This document shows positions 25,960-34,385 of a stretch of 64,000 nt of DNA, one piece after another. The notes beneath the pieces were generated by a model. That model saw only the letters and a program-made list of their open reading frames with translations. It had not been told where the DNA came from and ran no database searches. A program made the translations under genes and the position numbers. Origin of the DNA: Nannocystis punicea (GTDB lineage Bacteria; Myxococcota_A; Polyangia; Nannocystales; Nannocystaceae); contig NZ_CP114040.1 in NCBI RefSeq assembly GCF_026965555.1, positions 3,224,001-3,288,000 on the forward strand, in the 5' to 3' direction. The number at the start of each line of letters is the position of its first letter. Within the stretch, counting starts at the first letter, position 1.

Positions 25960-27326
25960 GACGGCGTGCCGGCGGCGGACTGCCGTTCGGCTGTCTCGTC
26001 CAGCTCCGCGATCTGACGCTTCACCTGCTTGACGATCAGCGGATGGACGCCGACCCACTCGTGGCCGTTGCGGTACGTGAGCACCAGGTGGTTGTTGTAG
26101 AAGCGGGCGAGATCGCGGAGCTTCTCCTGATCGTCGAGCTGCGTCGTGTGCGACTCGTCGACCCGACAGAGCCATCGCGCGTCGTCGTTGGCGATCGGGA
26201 GGTAGCTGTTGCGCACGTCGTCGAGCGCGAGGGCCCGGATCGCCGGCGAGGCCGGGAGGCGTTCGTGCCGGGCCAGACGGAGCACGGTCTGGAGGATCCG
26301 GAAGAGGTCGCGGAGATAGCCGCCGGAGGCGAGGAGCAGCTCGTCGAGGGCCGCGCGATCGTCCCCGAGCAGGCGCCGCCAGTCGCCACGCCGCGCCACG
26401 ATGCGCTCGAGCTCGTCGAGGCCAGCCTGGCACTTCTCGCCGTGCTCGTGGCGGACCTTGACGCAAGGGATGAGCTGCGCCTCGCGATAGAGACCGGCGA
26501 CCCCTGGCGCCTTGATCTTCAGCCACGGGGGGACGGTGTAGACGACGTGCAAGTAGGGGATCTTGAGGGCGTTCGAGTGGGCCCTGAACACGATCTCGAG
26601 CGAGTCGGCGACCTTGGGTGCGTTGACCGATGTGCCTTCGATCTGCTCGACCGAGTCGAGGAGCATCACCACGCGCTGCGAATCGTCGGAGTGAGCCTTT
26701 CGGATCGCGGTGATGCATTCGCCGAAGAAGCCGTGCACGTCCTTGACGAGCGCGCCCAGGTGACCCTTGAGGCGGTCCTGCAGGCGCTGGCGGAACGTCG
26801 GATCCTCGCGGAGGTTGAGCTTGAGTTCGGCCTTGAGCGCCGGCGTGCCGGCGCTCAGCCCCAGGGCGCTCACCTCGATCTGGGTGCGGGTGAGGAAGTT
26901 GCAGAACCGGGTCCAGTACCCCTCCCGGATCACATCCTGGCCGGACATCACCGGGTCCTTCGCCAGCTCGTCGCCGAAGGCGCCCGCGGCGGCCAGCAGG
27001 AAGTCGCTCACGTCGAGTTCGGTGGACAGGTTCAGGTAGTCGCGCATGTCGCAGAGCACGACGACGCTGCCGTTCTTCTCGAGCTGGCGCTTGAGCCGGT
27101 GCAGCTCCGTGCTCTTGCCGGTGCCGCGAAAGCCGCTGAACAGCTGCGCGCTCTGGACCGCCTCCCACTCGATGGTGGTCTGGAGTTCGTTGACCGGGTC
27201 GGAGGGCGCGCTCGAGTTCTTGGCGTACAGCGGCTCGTAGAGGGCCTTGTCCACGACCGGATCCAACGGACGATCGTCCAGCGCCTGGTAGAACGCCTTG
27301 AGAAACTCAACGTCCGTGGACTCCAT
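25956..27326 (-). CDS. P-loop (AAA/STAND-like) ATPase
   Basis: About 456 residues from ATG 27326 (GTG 27365 would add 13). GFRGTGKST (65-73) is a Walker A and RVVMLLDSVEQ (Asp224) a Walker B, with the ORC/AAA-ATPase feel of regulatory STAND NTPases. The middle region has a lid-like helical part, and the end (YNNHLVLTYRNGHEWVGVHPLI) has a winged-helix look. It forms a two-gene operon with the TPR protein through an ATGA overlap. Such ATPase plus TPR pairs are often sensors or conflict systems, but nothing here proves that. No effector domain (nuclease, TIR, protease) is recognisable in either protein. Confidence 0.8.
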   Translation of the reverse strand: MESTDVEFLKAFYQALDDRPLDPVVDKALYEPLYAKNSSAPSDPVNELQTTIEWEAVQSAQLFSGFRGTGKSTELHRLKRQLEKNGSVVVLCDMRDYLNLSTELDVSDFLLAAAGAFGDELAKDPVMSGQDVIREGYWTRFCNFLTRTQIEVSALGLSAGTPALKAELKLNLREDPTFRQRLQDRLKGHLGALVKDVHGFFGECITAIRKAHSDDSQRVVMLLDSVEQIEGTSVNAPKVADSLEIVFRAHSNALKIPYLHVVYTVPPWLKIKAPGVAGLYREAQLIPCVKVRHEHGEKCQAGLDELERIVARRGDWRRLLGDDRAALDELLLASGGYLRDLFRILQTVLRLARHERLPASPAIRALALDDVRNSYLPIANDDARWLCRVDESHTTQLDDQEKLRDLARFYNNHLVLTYRNGHEWVGVHPLIVKQVKRQIAELDETAERQSAAGTPS

Positions 27327-27410
27327 GGCCTGGTGGCCGTACCCCAAAGTTTGAGGGTCGTCCACTCGAAGGCGGAAGCGCGAAAACGCGCATGTGGCGC
27401 TGGTGATGAG

Positions 27411-28928
27411 CTACGAGCCCGACGTCTCGCGCAGGGCCTTCTGCCACGGGGCGATCTCGAGCTTGAAGCGCTCGAGCTGGGTGCCCTTGAGCGGGGCGCC
27501 GACCACTGCGGGGCGGCGGTCGCCGCCGGCGGCGAGCAGCAGCGGGTCGAGGACGGTCGGTTCGCCGTGCTCCTCGCGCCACAGCTCGAGGCGGACGCGG
27601 TCGGTGGCGGTCTTGCCGGAGTGGCCGGCGAGGGCGACGAGCTGGCCCTGGCGGACGGGCTGGCCGGGGCGGAGGTCGCCCATCGTGCGCGAGAGGTGGG
27701 CGTAGCGGGCCACCGTGCCGTCCTCGTGGGCGAGCTCGAGGACCAGGCCGGCGTCACCCTGCTCGCCGAGCGAGCGGACCGCACCGTCGCCGAGCGCGAC
27801 CACAGGGGCGCCCTCGGGGCGGCGGTAGAGCGCGCCGGAGCGGCCGGCCACGACCTCGACCGACGGCGGCATCATGGCGCGGGCGCCGGCCTGGAGCGCG
27901 TGGAAGGCCAGCGGCGAGCGCAGCAGGGTGCGACGCACCGGCTTGCCCTCGGCGTCGAAGTAGGCGGCCTGGCCGTTGCCGGTCTGGAAGCGGAAGGCGA
28001 GGAAGCGGCCGGCCTCGCCGCGGAAGCGGACGGCGAGCAGGCTGCCGTAGCGGTGGAACTGTTTGCCGAGGAAGCGCCGCTCGATGACGAGGTCGATGCG
28101 GTCGCGCGGGCGGGCGTCGGCCACCAGGTCGACCTCGAACGCGAGCGCCGCGGCGATCCTGTCCGCGAGTTCAGGTCGCTCGCCGGCCTCGACCACTGCG
28201 GCGCGCAGGTCGGCGTCGGGTCCGAGCTCGAGGTGGACCGCGACGACGTCGCTGACCGGCGGGTGCTGGATCGCTCGGACAGTCATGCCCGCCTGACCGC
28301 CCGCGCGACAGGCCTGCAGCAGGCGACCTTCGGCTTGCTCGATCTCCACCGCGAGGATCGCGCCGTGGCGGTCGGTGGCGACGCGCAGCGGGGCACCTGT
28401 CCCGGCGACCAGGCCGAGGTCGATGGTCGGGCGCAGGGCGGCCTCGAGGGCGTCGATCTCCGGCGCGGCGACGCCGAGCTCGAGCAGGGCGAGGCGCAGC
28501 GTGCGGCCCGCGTCGAGCGTGGTGGCCTGGTGGATCTGGTCGTTCAGGCCCTCGAAGATCCGCACCGGATCGCCGCTGCAGGCGGTCTCCGGCGGCTCGG
28601 CGAAGGCGCCGAGCGGGCCGTGGCCGCGGTCGTCGTGCTCGACGATCGCGGCGGCTCGCGGGGCCCCGAGCTCGAGCACGCTGGTGCCCTCGCGCCACAC
28701 GAACACGTAGAGGTTGACGACCGCGAGCAGCATCAGCAGCGCGACGGTGCGGTTGCGGGTCTTCCGCTCGACCGGGTCGACGTAGGCTCTGGCGGCCTTC
28801 TGCCGCTGCTCCTCGGTCATCCGCCGGTTGCGGGTCATCCGCGTCGCCGGGCGGCCCGACGTCTGCAAGCCGAGCCACGCGCGCAGGCCCTCGGTCTTGC
28901 GGGAGGTCCTGCGCCGGCCCGTGGCCAT
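27411..28928 (-). CDS. Degenerate M23 (LytM)-domain membrane protein
   Basis: About 505 residues from ATG 28928: a basic cytoplasmic N-terminus, one membrane helix (VALLMLLAVVNLYVFVW) and a large extracytoplasmic part. The middle (ERRFLGKQFHRYGSLLAVRF; YFDAEGKPVRRTLLRSPL) matches the region before the catalytic domain in MepM-type M23 peptidases. The last 150 residues follow the LytM outline (GTVARYAHLSRTMGDLRPGQPVRQGQLVALAGHSG), but zinc ligands are missing: the usual HLHFE is VRLELW, and the first His/Asp pair is absent. A role like EnvC or NlpD, which bind and activate amidases without hydrolysing peptidoglycan, fits. The exact start is uncertain. Confidence 0.78.
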   Translation of the reverse strand: MATGRRRTSRKTEGLRAWLGLQTSGRPATRMTRNRRMTEEQRQKAARAYVDPVERKTRNRTVALLMLLAVVNLYVFVWREGTSVLELGAPRAAAIVEHDDRGHGPLGAFAEPPETACSGDPVRIFEGLNDQIHQATTLDAGRTLRLALLELGVAAPEIDALEAALRPTIDLGLVAGTGAPLRVATDRHGAILAVEIEQAEGRLLQACRAGGQAGMTVRAIQHPPVSDVVAVHLELGPDADLRAAVVEAGERPELADRIAAALAFEVDLVADARPRDRIDLVIERRFLGKQFHRYGSLLAVRFRGEAGRFLAFRFQTGNGQAAYFDAEGKPVRRTLLRSPLAFHALQAGARAMMPPSVEVVAGRSGALYRRPEGAPVVALGDGAVRSLGEQGDAGLVLELAHEDGTVARYAHLSRTMGDLRPGQPVRQGQLVALAGHSGKTATDRVRLELWREEHGEPTVLDPLLLAAGGDRRPAVVGAPLKGTQLERFKLEIAPWQKALRETSGS

Positions 28929-29246
28929 CCGGCGGTTCTTGCTGCTGCGCACCAGGGCGGCGCTATCAGATCGGGCGGCGCGGGGGCAACATTTCGGGGA
29001 ATTCGGGGGGCTAGATGGTCGCCCACGGGCTCGCGCGGGCTGAATAACTGTGCAGGTCGCGCCGCTAGCGATCTCGGGGGGCGACGTCCGCGAGACGAAT
29101 TTGACAGCGCGTGACTGCGCGCTCCGTCGCACGCCCGAGGATGCGGACTCGTCGCTCGTGGCCGCGCATGATCCGGGCGGGACCACGCGCTAGTTCACGA
29201 GCCCCGCGCGCCCCGCGAGGCCCCCGGTTGGCTTAGCATCCGGGCA

Positions 29247-29990
29247 ATGGCGAATATCCCGCTCGTGCTGACGTGCGCCGGACGGCGGATCGGCGTCGGC
29301 ACCGACGTGTTCTCGATCGGCCGCACCCGCGACAACGACCTCCCGATCCGCAGCGGGTCGGTGTCCCGCAAGCACTGCCGCGTCGAACGGCGCGGCGAGA
29401 ATTTCTACATGGTCGACCAGCACTCGACCACCGGCCTCGAGCTGCGCGGCTGCAAGGTCACCAACTACCGCATCGAGGACGGCGACGTGTTCTTGCTCGC
29501 CGACGACATCACCGTCCGCTGCTCGCTGAGCCCCGCGCCGCTGACCGAGCTGCACCTCGACGACCTGCGCGTCATCACCATCGATCCGGGGCCGCTGCAG
29601 ATCGGCGCGCAGGCGGCCGACCTGCGCCACCGCGAGGCCCTGCCGTTCGACGTCCGCGGCGTCCTGCTGGCCGGCCCCAAGGGCGCCATGGTGTTCTGGC
29701 GCGACGACAGCACCGGCCGCTCCGGCCTGGCCCGCGCGACCGAGTCGTACGTGTGGAGCACCGCCGCCTTCCCGCTGCTGCGCGCCGACGCGGCGCCCGA
29801 CGGCATCACCCTGCGGCTGTTGCCGTCGCGCACCGCGGAGCCGGTGACGCTGCTCGAGACGACGACGCGGGTCGACGAGACGACCTGGCGGGTCACGCAG
29901 GACATCGTCTACCTGGTGTCGCGGCTGTTCCCGGCCGGAGCGAAGACCGGCGACGAGATCGAGCGGCAGCTGACGTCGTCGCGGCTGTGA
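29247..29990 (+). CDS. FHA-domain protein
   Basis: 247 residues. The N-terminal 95 are a forkhead-associated domain: FSIGRTRDNDLPIRSGSVSRKHC gives the GR, the S/R-K-H phosphothreonine contacts and the expected spacing; the fold ends at ITVRCSLSPAPL. Such domains read phosphothreonine on partners of Ser/Thr kinases. The C-terminal 150 residues are of unknown fold, without a membrane segment. The gene is separate from its divergent neighbour; no kinase is adjacent, although active kinases are encoded at 45881 and 61988. Confidence 0.88.
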   Translation: MANIPLVLTCAGRRIGVGTDVFSIGRTRDNDLPIRSGSVSRKHCRVERRGENFYMVDQHSTTGLELRGCKVTNYRIEDGDVFLLADDITVRCSLSPAPLTELHLDDLRVITIDPGPLQIGAQAADLRHREALPFDVRGVLLAGPKGAMVFWRDDSTGRSGLARATESYVWSTAAFPLLRADAAPDGITLRLLPSRTAEPVTLLETTTRVDETTWRVTQDIVYLVSRLFPAGAKTGDEIERQLTSSRL

Positions 29991-30092
29991 GCGAGTGCCA
30001 GTCGTCCTCGCGCCGGATCTGGCAAACAGAAGGCGCGAGGAGGCGGCGGCCAGCGACAAGCGAGGGCTGCGCGAACTGCTCCGGTCGCGGCG

Positions 30093-30815
30093 CTAGGGCG
30101 CGGCGAGGGCGTCGATGCTGCCGGCCGCGGCGATCAGCTGCTTCACCGACTCTTCGCCCTCGCGGCGGTAGTCGGCGACCTTGTCGCGCTCGGCGGCCGC
30201 CAGGGCGGCGCGCAGGGCCGCGGCGTCGAGGTCGTGGCAGTAGGCCGGCGTGCCGACCTGTTGCCGCCACGAGTCCGCCAGAGTGCCGGCGTCGACGCCG
30301 TCGAAGCCGAGCTGCTCGAACAGCTGCAGGACGAGCTTCTTGGCCTCGACGTCGTCGCCGGCGACCGACAGGGCGACCCGGCCGGGCGCGCCCGCCGGCA
30401 GGCCGCCGCGGTTGAGGGTGCGGGCCTGGACGTTGTTGAAGGCCTTGAGGACCGGGCGACCGAGGTGACGCGCGACCCACTCGCTGTCGTTGAGCCCGGC
30501 GTCGAGCTCGGCGATCCGGCCGTCGCGCAGGTCGGGGTAGTAGTTGCCGGTGTCGACGACTGCGCGCGGCGAGCCGCCGGCGAACAGGTCGCGCGGCAGA
30601 TTGGGCACGGCCCGCTGCGGGATGGTGACGATGACGACGTCGCGCGCGCGGGCGGCCTGCTGGACCGTCCCCGCGGTGGCGCCGGTCTCGGCCGCGAGCG
30701 CGGCGAGGCTGTCCGGGCCGCGCGAGTTGGCGACCGTGACGTGGTGCCCCAGCCCGCTCAGCCGCCGCGTGAGGGTGCCGCCGATGTGTCCTGAACCGAT
30801 GATGCCGATGTCCAT
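30093..30815 (-). CDS. NADPH-dependent F420-reductase-like oxidoreductase
   Basis: 240 residues. MDIGIIGSGHIGGTLTRRL is a Rossmann nucleotide-binding start, and TVANSRGPDSL is the NADP-preferring Ser/Arg loop of the F420-dependent NADP reductase-like family. NYYPDLRDG and VLKAFNNVQARTL are further landmarks. In bacteria lacking F420 such proteins act as general NADPH oxidoreductases. ATG 30815 has GGAG seven nt upstream. It is divergent from the old-yellow-enzyme gene across 193 bp, so they may share regulation by the Rrf2 protein encoded downstream. Confidence 0.87.
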   Translation of the reverse strand: MDIGIIGSGHIGGTLTRRLSGLGHHVTVANSRGPDSLAALAAETGATAGTVQQAARARDVVIVTIPQRAVPNLPRDLFAGGSPRAVVDTGNYYPDLRDGRIAELDAGLNDSEWVARHLGRPVLKAFNNVQARTLNRGGLPAGAPGRVALSVAGDDVEAKKLVLQLFEQLGFDGVDAGTLADSWRQQVGTPAYCHDLDAAALRAALAAAERDKVADYRREGEESVKQLIAAAGSIDALAAP

Positions 30816-31008
30816 GCTGCTCCTGAATCCGAACCGGGCGGGCGGCGACAGGCTCGACGACCGCGCGAGCTCACAACTGTAACTCTTATAGTCTCATTTC
30901 TGCCTCGCGCAACGCGAAAGTGTGGGCGGGCGAGCGGGCGGTCGCGAGCGCAGAAGTGTTTTAATGATCCTTGCACTTAAACATGAACTGAACTAGTGAG
31001 GGATACAT
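30816..31008. promoter_or_regulatory. Divergent promoter region of the redox-stress genes
   Basis: The most AT-rich spacer in this part of the window. TGTAACTcttatAGTCTCA around 30879 is a partial dyad, and TTGCAC at 30971 could be a -35 box for the rightward gene. AGGGA stands 9 nt before ATG 31009. Which protein binds here is unknown. Confidence 0.4.
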
Positions 31009-32055
31009 ATGGACGGACACGTTGGTTCTGCACTGTTGGACCCGCTGCGGCTGGGCGCGCTCGAGCTGCCGAACCGGGTCATCATGGCGCCCATGACCCG
31101 GCTGCGCTCCGACGCCGCGCTCGCGCCGAGCGAGCTGGTGGCCGAGTACTACGCGCAGCGGGCCGGGGCCGGGCTCATCATCAGCGAGGGGATGGCGGTG
31201 CGGCCGTACGGCGCCGGCTTCCCCGACCTGGCGGCGATCTTCTCGCCCGCGCAGCAGGCCGGGTGGGCCCGCGTGGTCCGCCGCGTCCACGAGGCGGGCG
31301 GGCGGATCGCCGCGCAGCTGTGGGACGTCGGGCTCCCGCGCGCCGAGCGGCCCGGGCAGCCGCCCGGCTGGGCGATCGCCGACGAGGTGCGACCGGCGAT
31401 GCTGTCGCGCGACGACATCGCGGCGATGATCGCGGGCTTCGAGCGAGCCGCGCGCGCGGTGAAGGACGCGGGCTTCGACATGATCGAGATGCACGCCAGC
31501 AGCGCCAACCTGTTCGACCGCTTCCTCCGCGCCGCCACCAACGCCCGCACCGACGAGTACGGCGGAGCGCTGGCGGGGCGGCTGCGGCTGCTGCAGGAGC
31601 TGCTGGGCCGGCTGCAGGCGGTGATGGGCGCGGGGCGGGTCGGGCTCAAGCTGTCGCCGAGCGCGATGGTCGACGGCAAGCCCGACGCGTCGGCGCGCGA
31701 CAACTTCGCGGCGATCTTGCAGGAGCTGTCGCGGCGCGAGCTGGCCTACGTGCACGTGACGCGAACGACCGCGGACGACCGCGGGCGCGGCAGCGGCCCC
31801 GGTCTGTCGTTCGCGGAGCTGCGACCGCACTACCGCGGCACGCTGCTCGGCGCCGGCGATCTGACGCAGGCCGAGGCGGAGGTGCTGCTGGCGGAGCGGC
31901 AGATCGACGGGGCGGTGTTCGGCCGGCTGTTCATCGCCAACCCCGATCTGCCGGCCCGCTTCGCCGCGCGTGCGGCGCTCAACCCTCCCGATCGGGCGAC
32001 GTTCTACACGCCGGGTCCCGCGGGCTTCATCGACTATCCGCGCCTACCGGGCTGA
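31009..32055 (+). CDS. Old yellow enzyme-type flavin reductase, atypical active site
   Basis: 348 residues of the OYE/alkene reductase family (FMN, NADPH). DPLRLGALELPNRVIMAPMTRLR, EYYAQRAGAGLIISEG, NARTDEYGGALAGRLRLL (Tyr184 in the position of the proton donor) and a C-terminal GRLFIANPDLPARF are clear family blocks. In the substrate-anion-binding motif, however, the usual His-x-x-Asn pair reads HASSAN: His162 is kept and Asn is Ser165. The QLW block reads QLWDVGLPRA instead of QLWHxGR. Substrate range may thus differ. Start ATG 31009 with AGGGA nearby. It is followed 25 bp later by an Rrf2 regulator. Confidence 0.87.
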   Translation: MDGHVGSALLDPLRLGALELPNRVIMAPMTRLRSDAALAPSELVAEYYAQRAGAGLIISEGMAVRPYGAGFPDLAAIFSPAQQAGWARVVRRVHEAGGRIAAQLWDVGLPRAERPGQPPGWAIADEVRPAMLSRDDIAAMIAGFERAARAVKDAGFDMIEMHASSANLFDRFLRAATNARTDEYGGALAGRLRLLQELLGRLQAVMGAGRVGLKLSPSAMVDGKPDASARDNFAAILQELSRRELAYVHVTRTTADDRGRGSGPGLSFAELRPHYRGTLLGAGDLTQAEAEVLLAERQIDGAVFGRLFIANPDLPARFAARAALNPPDRATFYTPGPAGFIDYPRLPG

Positions 32056-32080
32056 GTGCCCGCGTGCTACACCTCGCGCC

Positions 32081-32575
32081 ATGGTGGACGTGCGGTTCGC
32101 CTCCGCGCTGCAGCTCATGCTGATGCTGGCGCTCGCCCAGCGCGAGGACGCGGGGTTGTTGTCGTCGTCGGAGCTCGCCGATGGGCTGGCCACGAACCCG
32201 TCGTTGACCCGCAAGCTGCTGGCCCAGCTGGCCGCGGCGGGCCTCATCGTCACCAGCATGGGGGTCAAGGGCGGCTCGCGCCTGGCCCGCCCGGCCCGCG
32301 AGATCACCCTGCGCGACGTCTACCTCGCCGCCCTCGGCGAACGCGGCCTGTTCGCCGGTCGCTGCGACCTCCCCCACCGCTGCGTGGTCACCTCCAACAT
32401 GGAGGTGATGTTCCGCGAGCTGTCCCACGAGCTCGAGGACGCGACCCTCGCGGTGCTGGCCGGGCGCACCCTGGCGAGCGAGCTCGATCGGCTGGAGCAG
32501 CTCGGCGGGCCCTGCTCGCACAAGAAGAAGGTCGCGAAGGCCGGCAAGACGGCCGCCCGCGCCCGCCGGGCGTGA
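32081..32575 (+). CDS. Rrf2-family transcriptional regulator
   Basis: 164 residues. The winged helix-turn-helix is typical: MVDVRFASALQLMLMLAL, then SSELADGLATNPSLTRKLLAQLAAAGLIVTSMGVKGGSRLARP. A Cys pair (CDLPHRC, about 94-100) and a late Cys (GGPCSHKKK) may sense redox state or a metal; the three-Cys cluster of IscR or NsrR is not reproduced exactly. A Lys/Ala-rich tail ends the protein. As the last gene of the rightward cluster, it could control the OYE and the divergent oxidoreductase. The phased array follows it directly. Confidence 0.85.
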   Translation: MVDVRFASALQLMLMLALAQREDAGLLSSSELADGLATNPSLTRKLLAQLAAAGLIVTSMGVKGGSRLARPAREITLRDVYLAALGERGLFAGRCDLPHRCVVTSNMEVMFRELSHELEDATLAVLAGRTLASELDRLEQLGGPCSHKKKVAKAGKTAARARRA

Positions 32576-32591
32576 AATGCATCCAAAAAAT

Positions 32592-32682
32592 GGGCATGCC
32601 CTTTCGGGCATGCTTCATCAAGCATGACCATTTTGCCATGTTCGAATGGACATGTCCTTCGAGTTATGTTCGCACACGGGTG
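32592..32682. repeat. 14-nt phased palindrome array, 6-7 units
   Basis: Cores CATG 32595, CATG 32609, CATG 32623, CATG 32637, CATG 32651, TATG 32665 and a degenerate GGTG 32679, all at exact 14-nt steps. GCATGCCC-TTTC-GGGCATGC (32594-32613) and ATGCTT-CATC-AAGCAT (32610-32625) are perfect hairpins. The array lies 16 nt after the Rrf2 stop codon, between convergent genes. Confidence 0.88.
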
Positions 32683-32735
32683 CGACAACGGGGCCGTCGC
32701 GGGCTCGCGTCGCGGATGTCGACATCGACGGCCGC

Positions 32736-32887
32736 TCGCGGTGCTGGGCTCCGCGAGCGGTCCGTCGCCGCGCGGCGGCCTCGACGCCCAGCAGCCTCGA
32801 TGCGAGCGGACGGCTGGTCGATCGGCTCGCCGGCGCACGGCTGCTCGCGGTGCGGGCTCCGCGAGCGGCCGTCTCCGCGAGGGGGCC
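32736..32887. repeat. Degenerate copy of the thioredoxin 3' end
   Basis: The sequence around 32736-32812 (GGGCTCCGCGAGCGG, CAGCAGCCTCGATGCG) parallels 32850-32913, which runs into the end of the thioredoxin gene. The two are a diverged tandem repeat of about 110-bp spacing. No gene is supported here. Confidence 0.5.
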
Positions 32888-33223
32888 TCAGGTGCGCAGC
32901 AGGGCCTCGATGCGCGCGCGCGGCTGGTTGCCGACGAGCTGGCCGATCGGCTTGCCGTCGCGGAAGGCGACCAGGGTCGGGATGCTGCGCACGCCGAACT
33001 GCTCGGCGAGGGCGTGGCTGGCGTCGACGTCGACGTCGAACAGGGTCAGGTCGTTGCGGTCGCGGGCGATCGCGTCGAGGGTCGGCTGCAGGGCGCGGCA
33101 GGGCGGGCACCAGGCGCCGGCGAACTTGACGAGGACGAACGGCGAGGCCGCGACGTCGGCGGCGAACGAGGCGTCATCGGTGCGGCGAGGGTGCGGGCGC
33201 GAAGAACTGGGCGAAGTCGTCAT
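32888..33223 (-). CDS. Thioredoxin-like protein with CPPC active site
   Basis: 111 residues from ATG 33223, with a 20-residue Ser/Pro/Arg-rich lead and then the thioredoxin fold: FVLVKFAGAWCPPCRALQPTLD (Cys39, Cys42) and VRSIPTLVAFRDGKPIGQLVGN with the cis-Pro. CPPC differs from the CGPC of standard thioredoxin and is associated with altered redox potential. No signal peptide. Its first codons lie inside the 176-bp copy of the duplication also found in the ECF sigma gene, showing that these two genes once overlapped directly. Confidence 0.88.
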   Translation of the reverse strand: MTTSPSSSRPHPRRTDDASFAADVAASPFVLVKFAGAWCPPCRALQPTLDAIARDRNDLTLFDVDVDASHALAEQFGVRSIPTLVAFRDGKPIGQLVGNQPRARIEALLRT

Positions 33224-33335
33224 CGGGGAGCGATCCTTTCGTGTGGCTCGCCGATGCAGTGCGACCGGGGGCGGGAAGTGTGTCACGGGTTTCGAGGGCC
33301 GCGCGCAGGACCTTGCGGGGCCGCGCTTGAGCCGG
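33160..33335. repeat. Duplicated segment, copy A
   Basis: Direct repeat of 34221-34385, about 95% identical apart from an 11-bp extra stretch (GGGTGCGGG) here. It covers the start of the thioredoxin gene. The two copies bracket the NmrA-like gene. Confidence 0.9.
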
Positions 33336-33355
33336 TCAGGTGGTACCCTGGCCCG

Positions 33356-34219
33356 GTGCGCGGGCGGATCCTCGTCACCGGCGCGACGGGCAACGTCGGC
33401 AGCGCCGTGCTGGCGCGTCTCGTCGCCCGGGGCGCGGCCTGCCGGGTCGGTGTCCGCGACCCCGCGACCGCGGCCGCGCGCCGGGACGTCGAGGTCGTCG
33501 CCTTCGATTTTCACCGCCCGGAGACGTTCCGTGCCGCGGTCGCCGGGGCAGGCGGGCTCTTCCTCGTCCGTCCGCCGGCGATCGCCGATGTACGGCCGTC
33601 GCTGTGCGCGCTCGTCGACGCCGCGGCGGCGGCCGCGGTACCGCACGTCGTCTTCCTCTCCGTCGTCGGCGCCGACCGCCGGCGCCTGATCCCGCATCAC
33701 GCCGTCGAGCAGCACCTGACTCGCGGACCTGTCCCCTGGACCATCCTGCGGCCCGGGTTCTTCGCGCAGAACCTCGGCGACGCGTACCGCCCGGACCTTC
33801 GGGAGCGCGACGAGCTGTTCGTCCCGGCCGGCCGCGGCCGCGTCGCGTGGGTCGACACCCGTGACCTCGGCGAGTTGGCGGCCGACGTCCTGCTCGATCC
33901 CGGTCCGCATCGTGGCCGGGCCTACACCCTCACCGGCGGCGAGACCCGCGACTTCGGCGAGGTCGCCGGGCTGCTCGCGCGCGCGCTCGGGCGACCGATC
34001 CGCTACACGCCCGCAGGCGCGCTGGCGTACGCCCGTCGCCTCCATGCGCGCGGGTGTCCGATAGGACAGGTCATCGTCCTCACCCTGCTGCACCTCGGCC
34101 TGCGGCGAGGCGACGCCGAGCGGGTCGACCCGACCCTCGCTGTCTTGCTCGGCAGGCCGCCGCGGACGATCGCGGACTACATCGCCGACCACTGCTCGCT
34201 CTGGCAGCGAGCGACATGA
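33356..34219 (+). CDS. NmrA-like atypical short-chain dehydrogenase
   Basis: 287 residues from GTG 33356. RILVTGATGNVGSAVLARLVARG is the NAD(P)-binding motif (TGATGNVG), and HVVFLSVVGADRRRLIPHHAVEQHL and WTILRPGFFAQNL match NmrA-type NAD(P)-binding sensors and quinone-oxidoreductase-like proteins. A hydrophobic IGQVIVLTLLHLGLRRG segment lies near the end, next to a phased repeat (34053-34070). The gene is oriented against both neighbours and is enclosed by a ~170-bp direct duplication of the sigma/thioredoxin junction, as expected of a recent insertion. Role probably redox-linked or regulatory. Confidence 0.85.
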   Translation: MRGRILVTGATGNVGSAVLARLVARGAACRVGVRDPATAAARRDVEVVAFDFHRPETFRAAVAGAGGLFLVRPPAIADVRPSLCALVDAAAAAAVPHVVFLSVVGADRRRLIPHHAVEQHLTRGPVPWTILRPGFFAQNLGDAYRPDLRERDELFVPAGRGRVAWVDTRDLGELAADVLLDPGPHRGRAYTLTGGETRDFGEVAGLLARALGRPIRYTPAGALAYARRLHARGCPIGQVIVLTLLHLGLRRGDAERVDPTLAVLLGRPPRTIADYIADHCSLWQRAT

Positions 34220-34220
34220 C

Positions 34221-34385
34221 CGGCGAACGAGGCGTCATCGGTGCGGCGACGCGAAGAACTGGGCGAGGTCGTCATCGGGGAGCGATCCTTTCGTGGGGCT
34301 CGCCGATGCAGTGCGCCCGGGGGCGGGGAGTGTGTCACGGGCTTCGAGGGCCGCGCGCAGGACCTTGCGGGCGCGCTTGAGCCGG
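34221..34385. repeat. Duplicated segment, copy B
   Basis: Partner of 33160-33335. This copy codes for the last 50 residues of the ECF sigma factor (from ARKVLRAALEARDTL to the stop), so the duplication restored full-length versions of both genes that it touches. Confidence 0.9.

Noticed and set aside
30816..31008. HxlR-type operator in the divergent redox promoter
   Set aside because: The dyad GTAACT/AGTCTC matches at only four of six positions and no HxlR gene is nearby.
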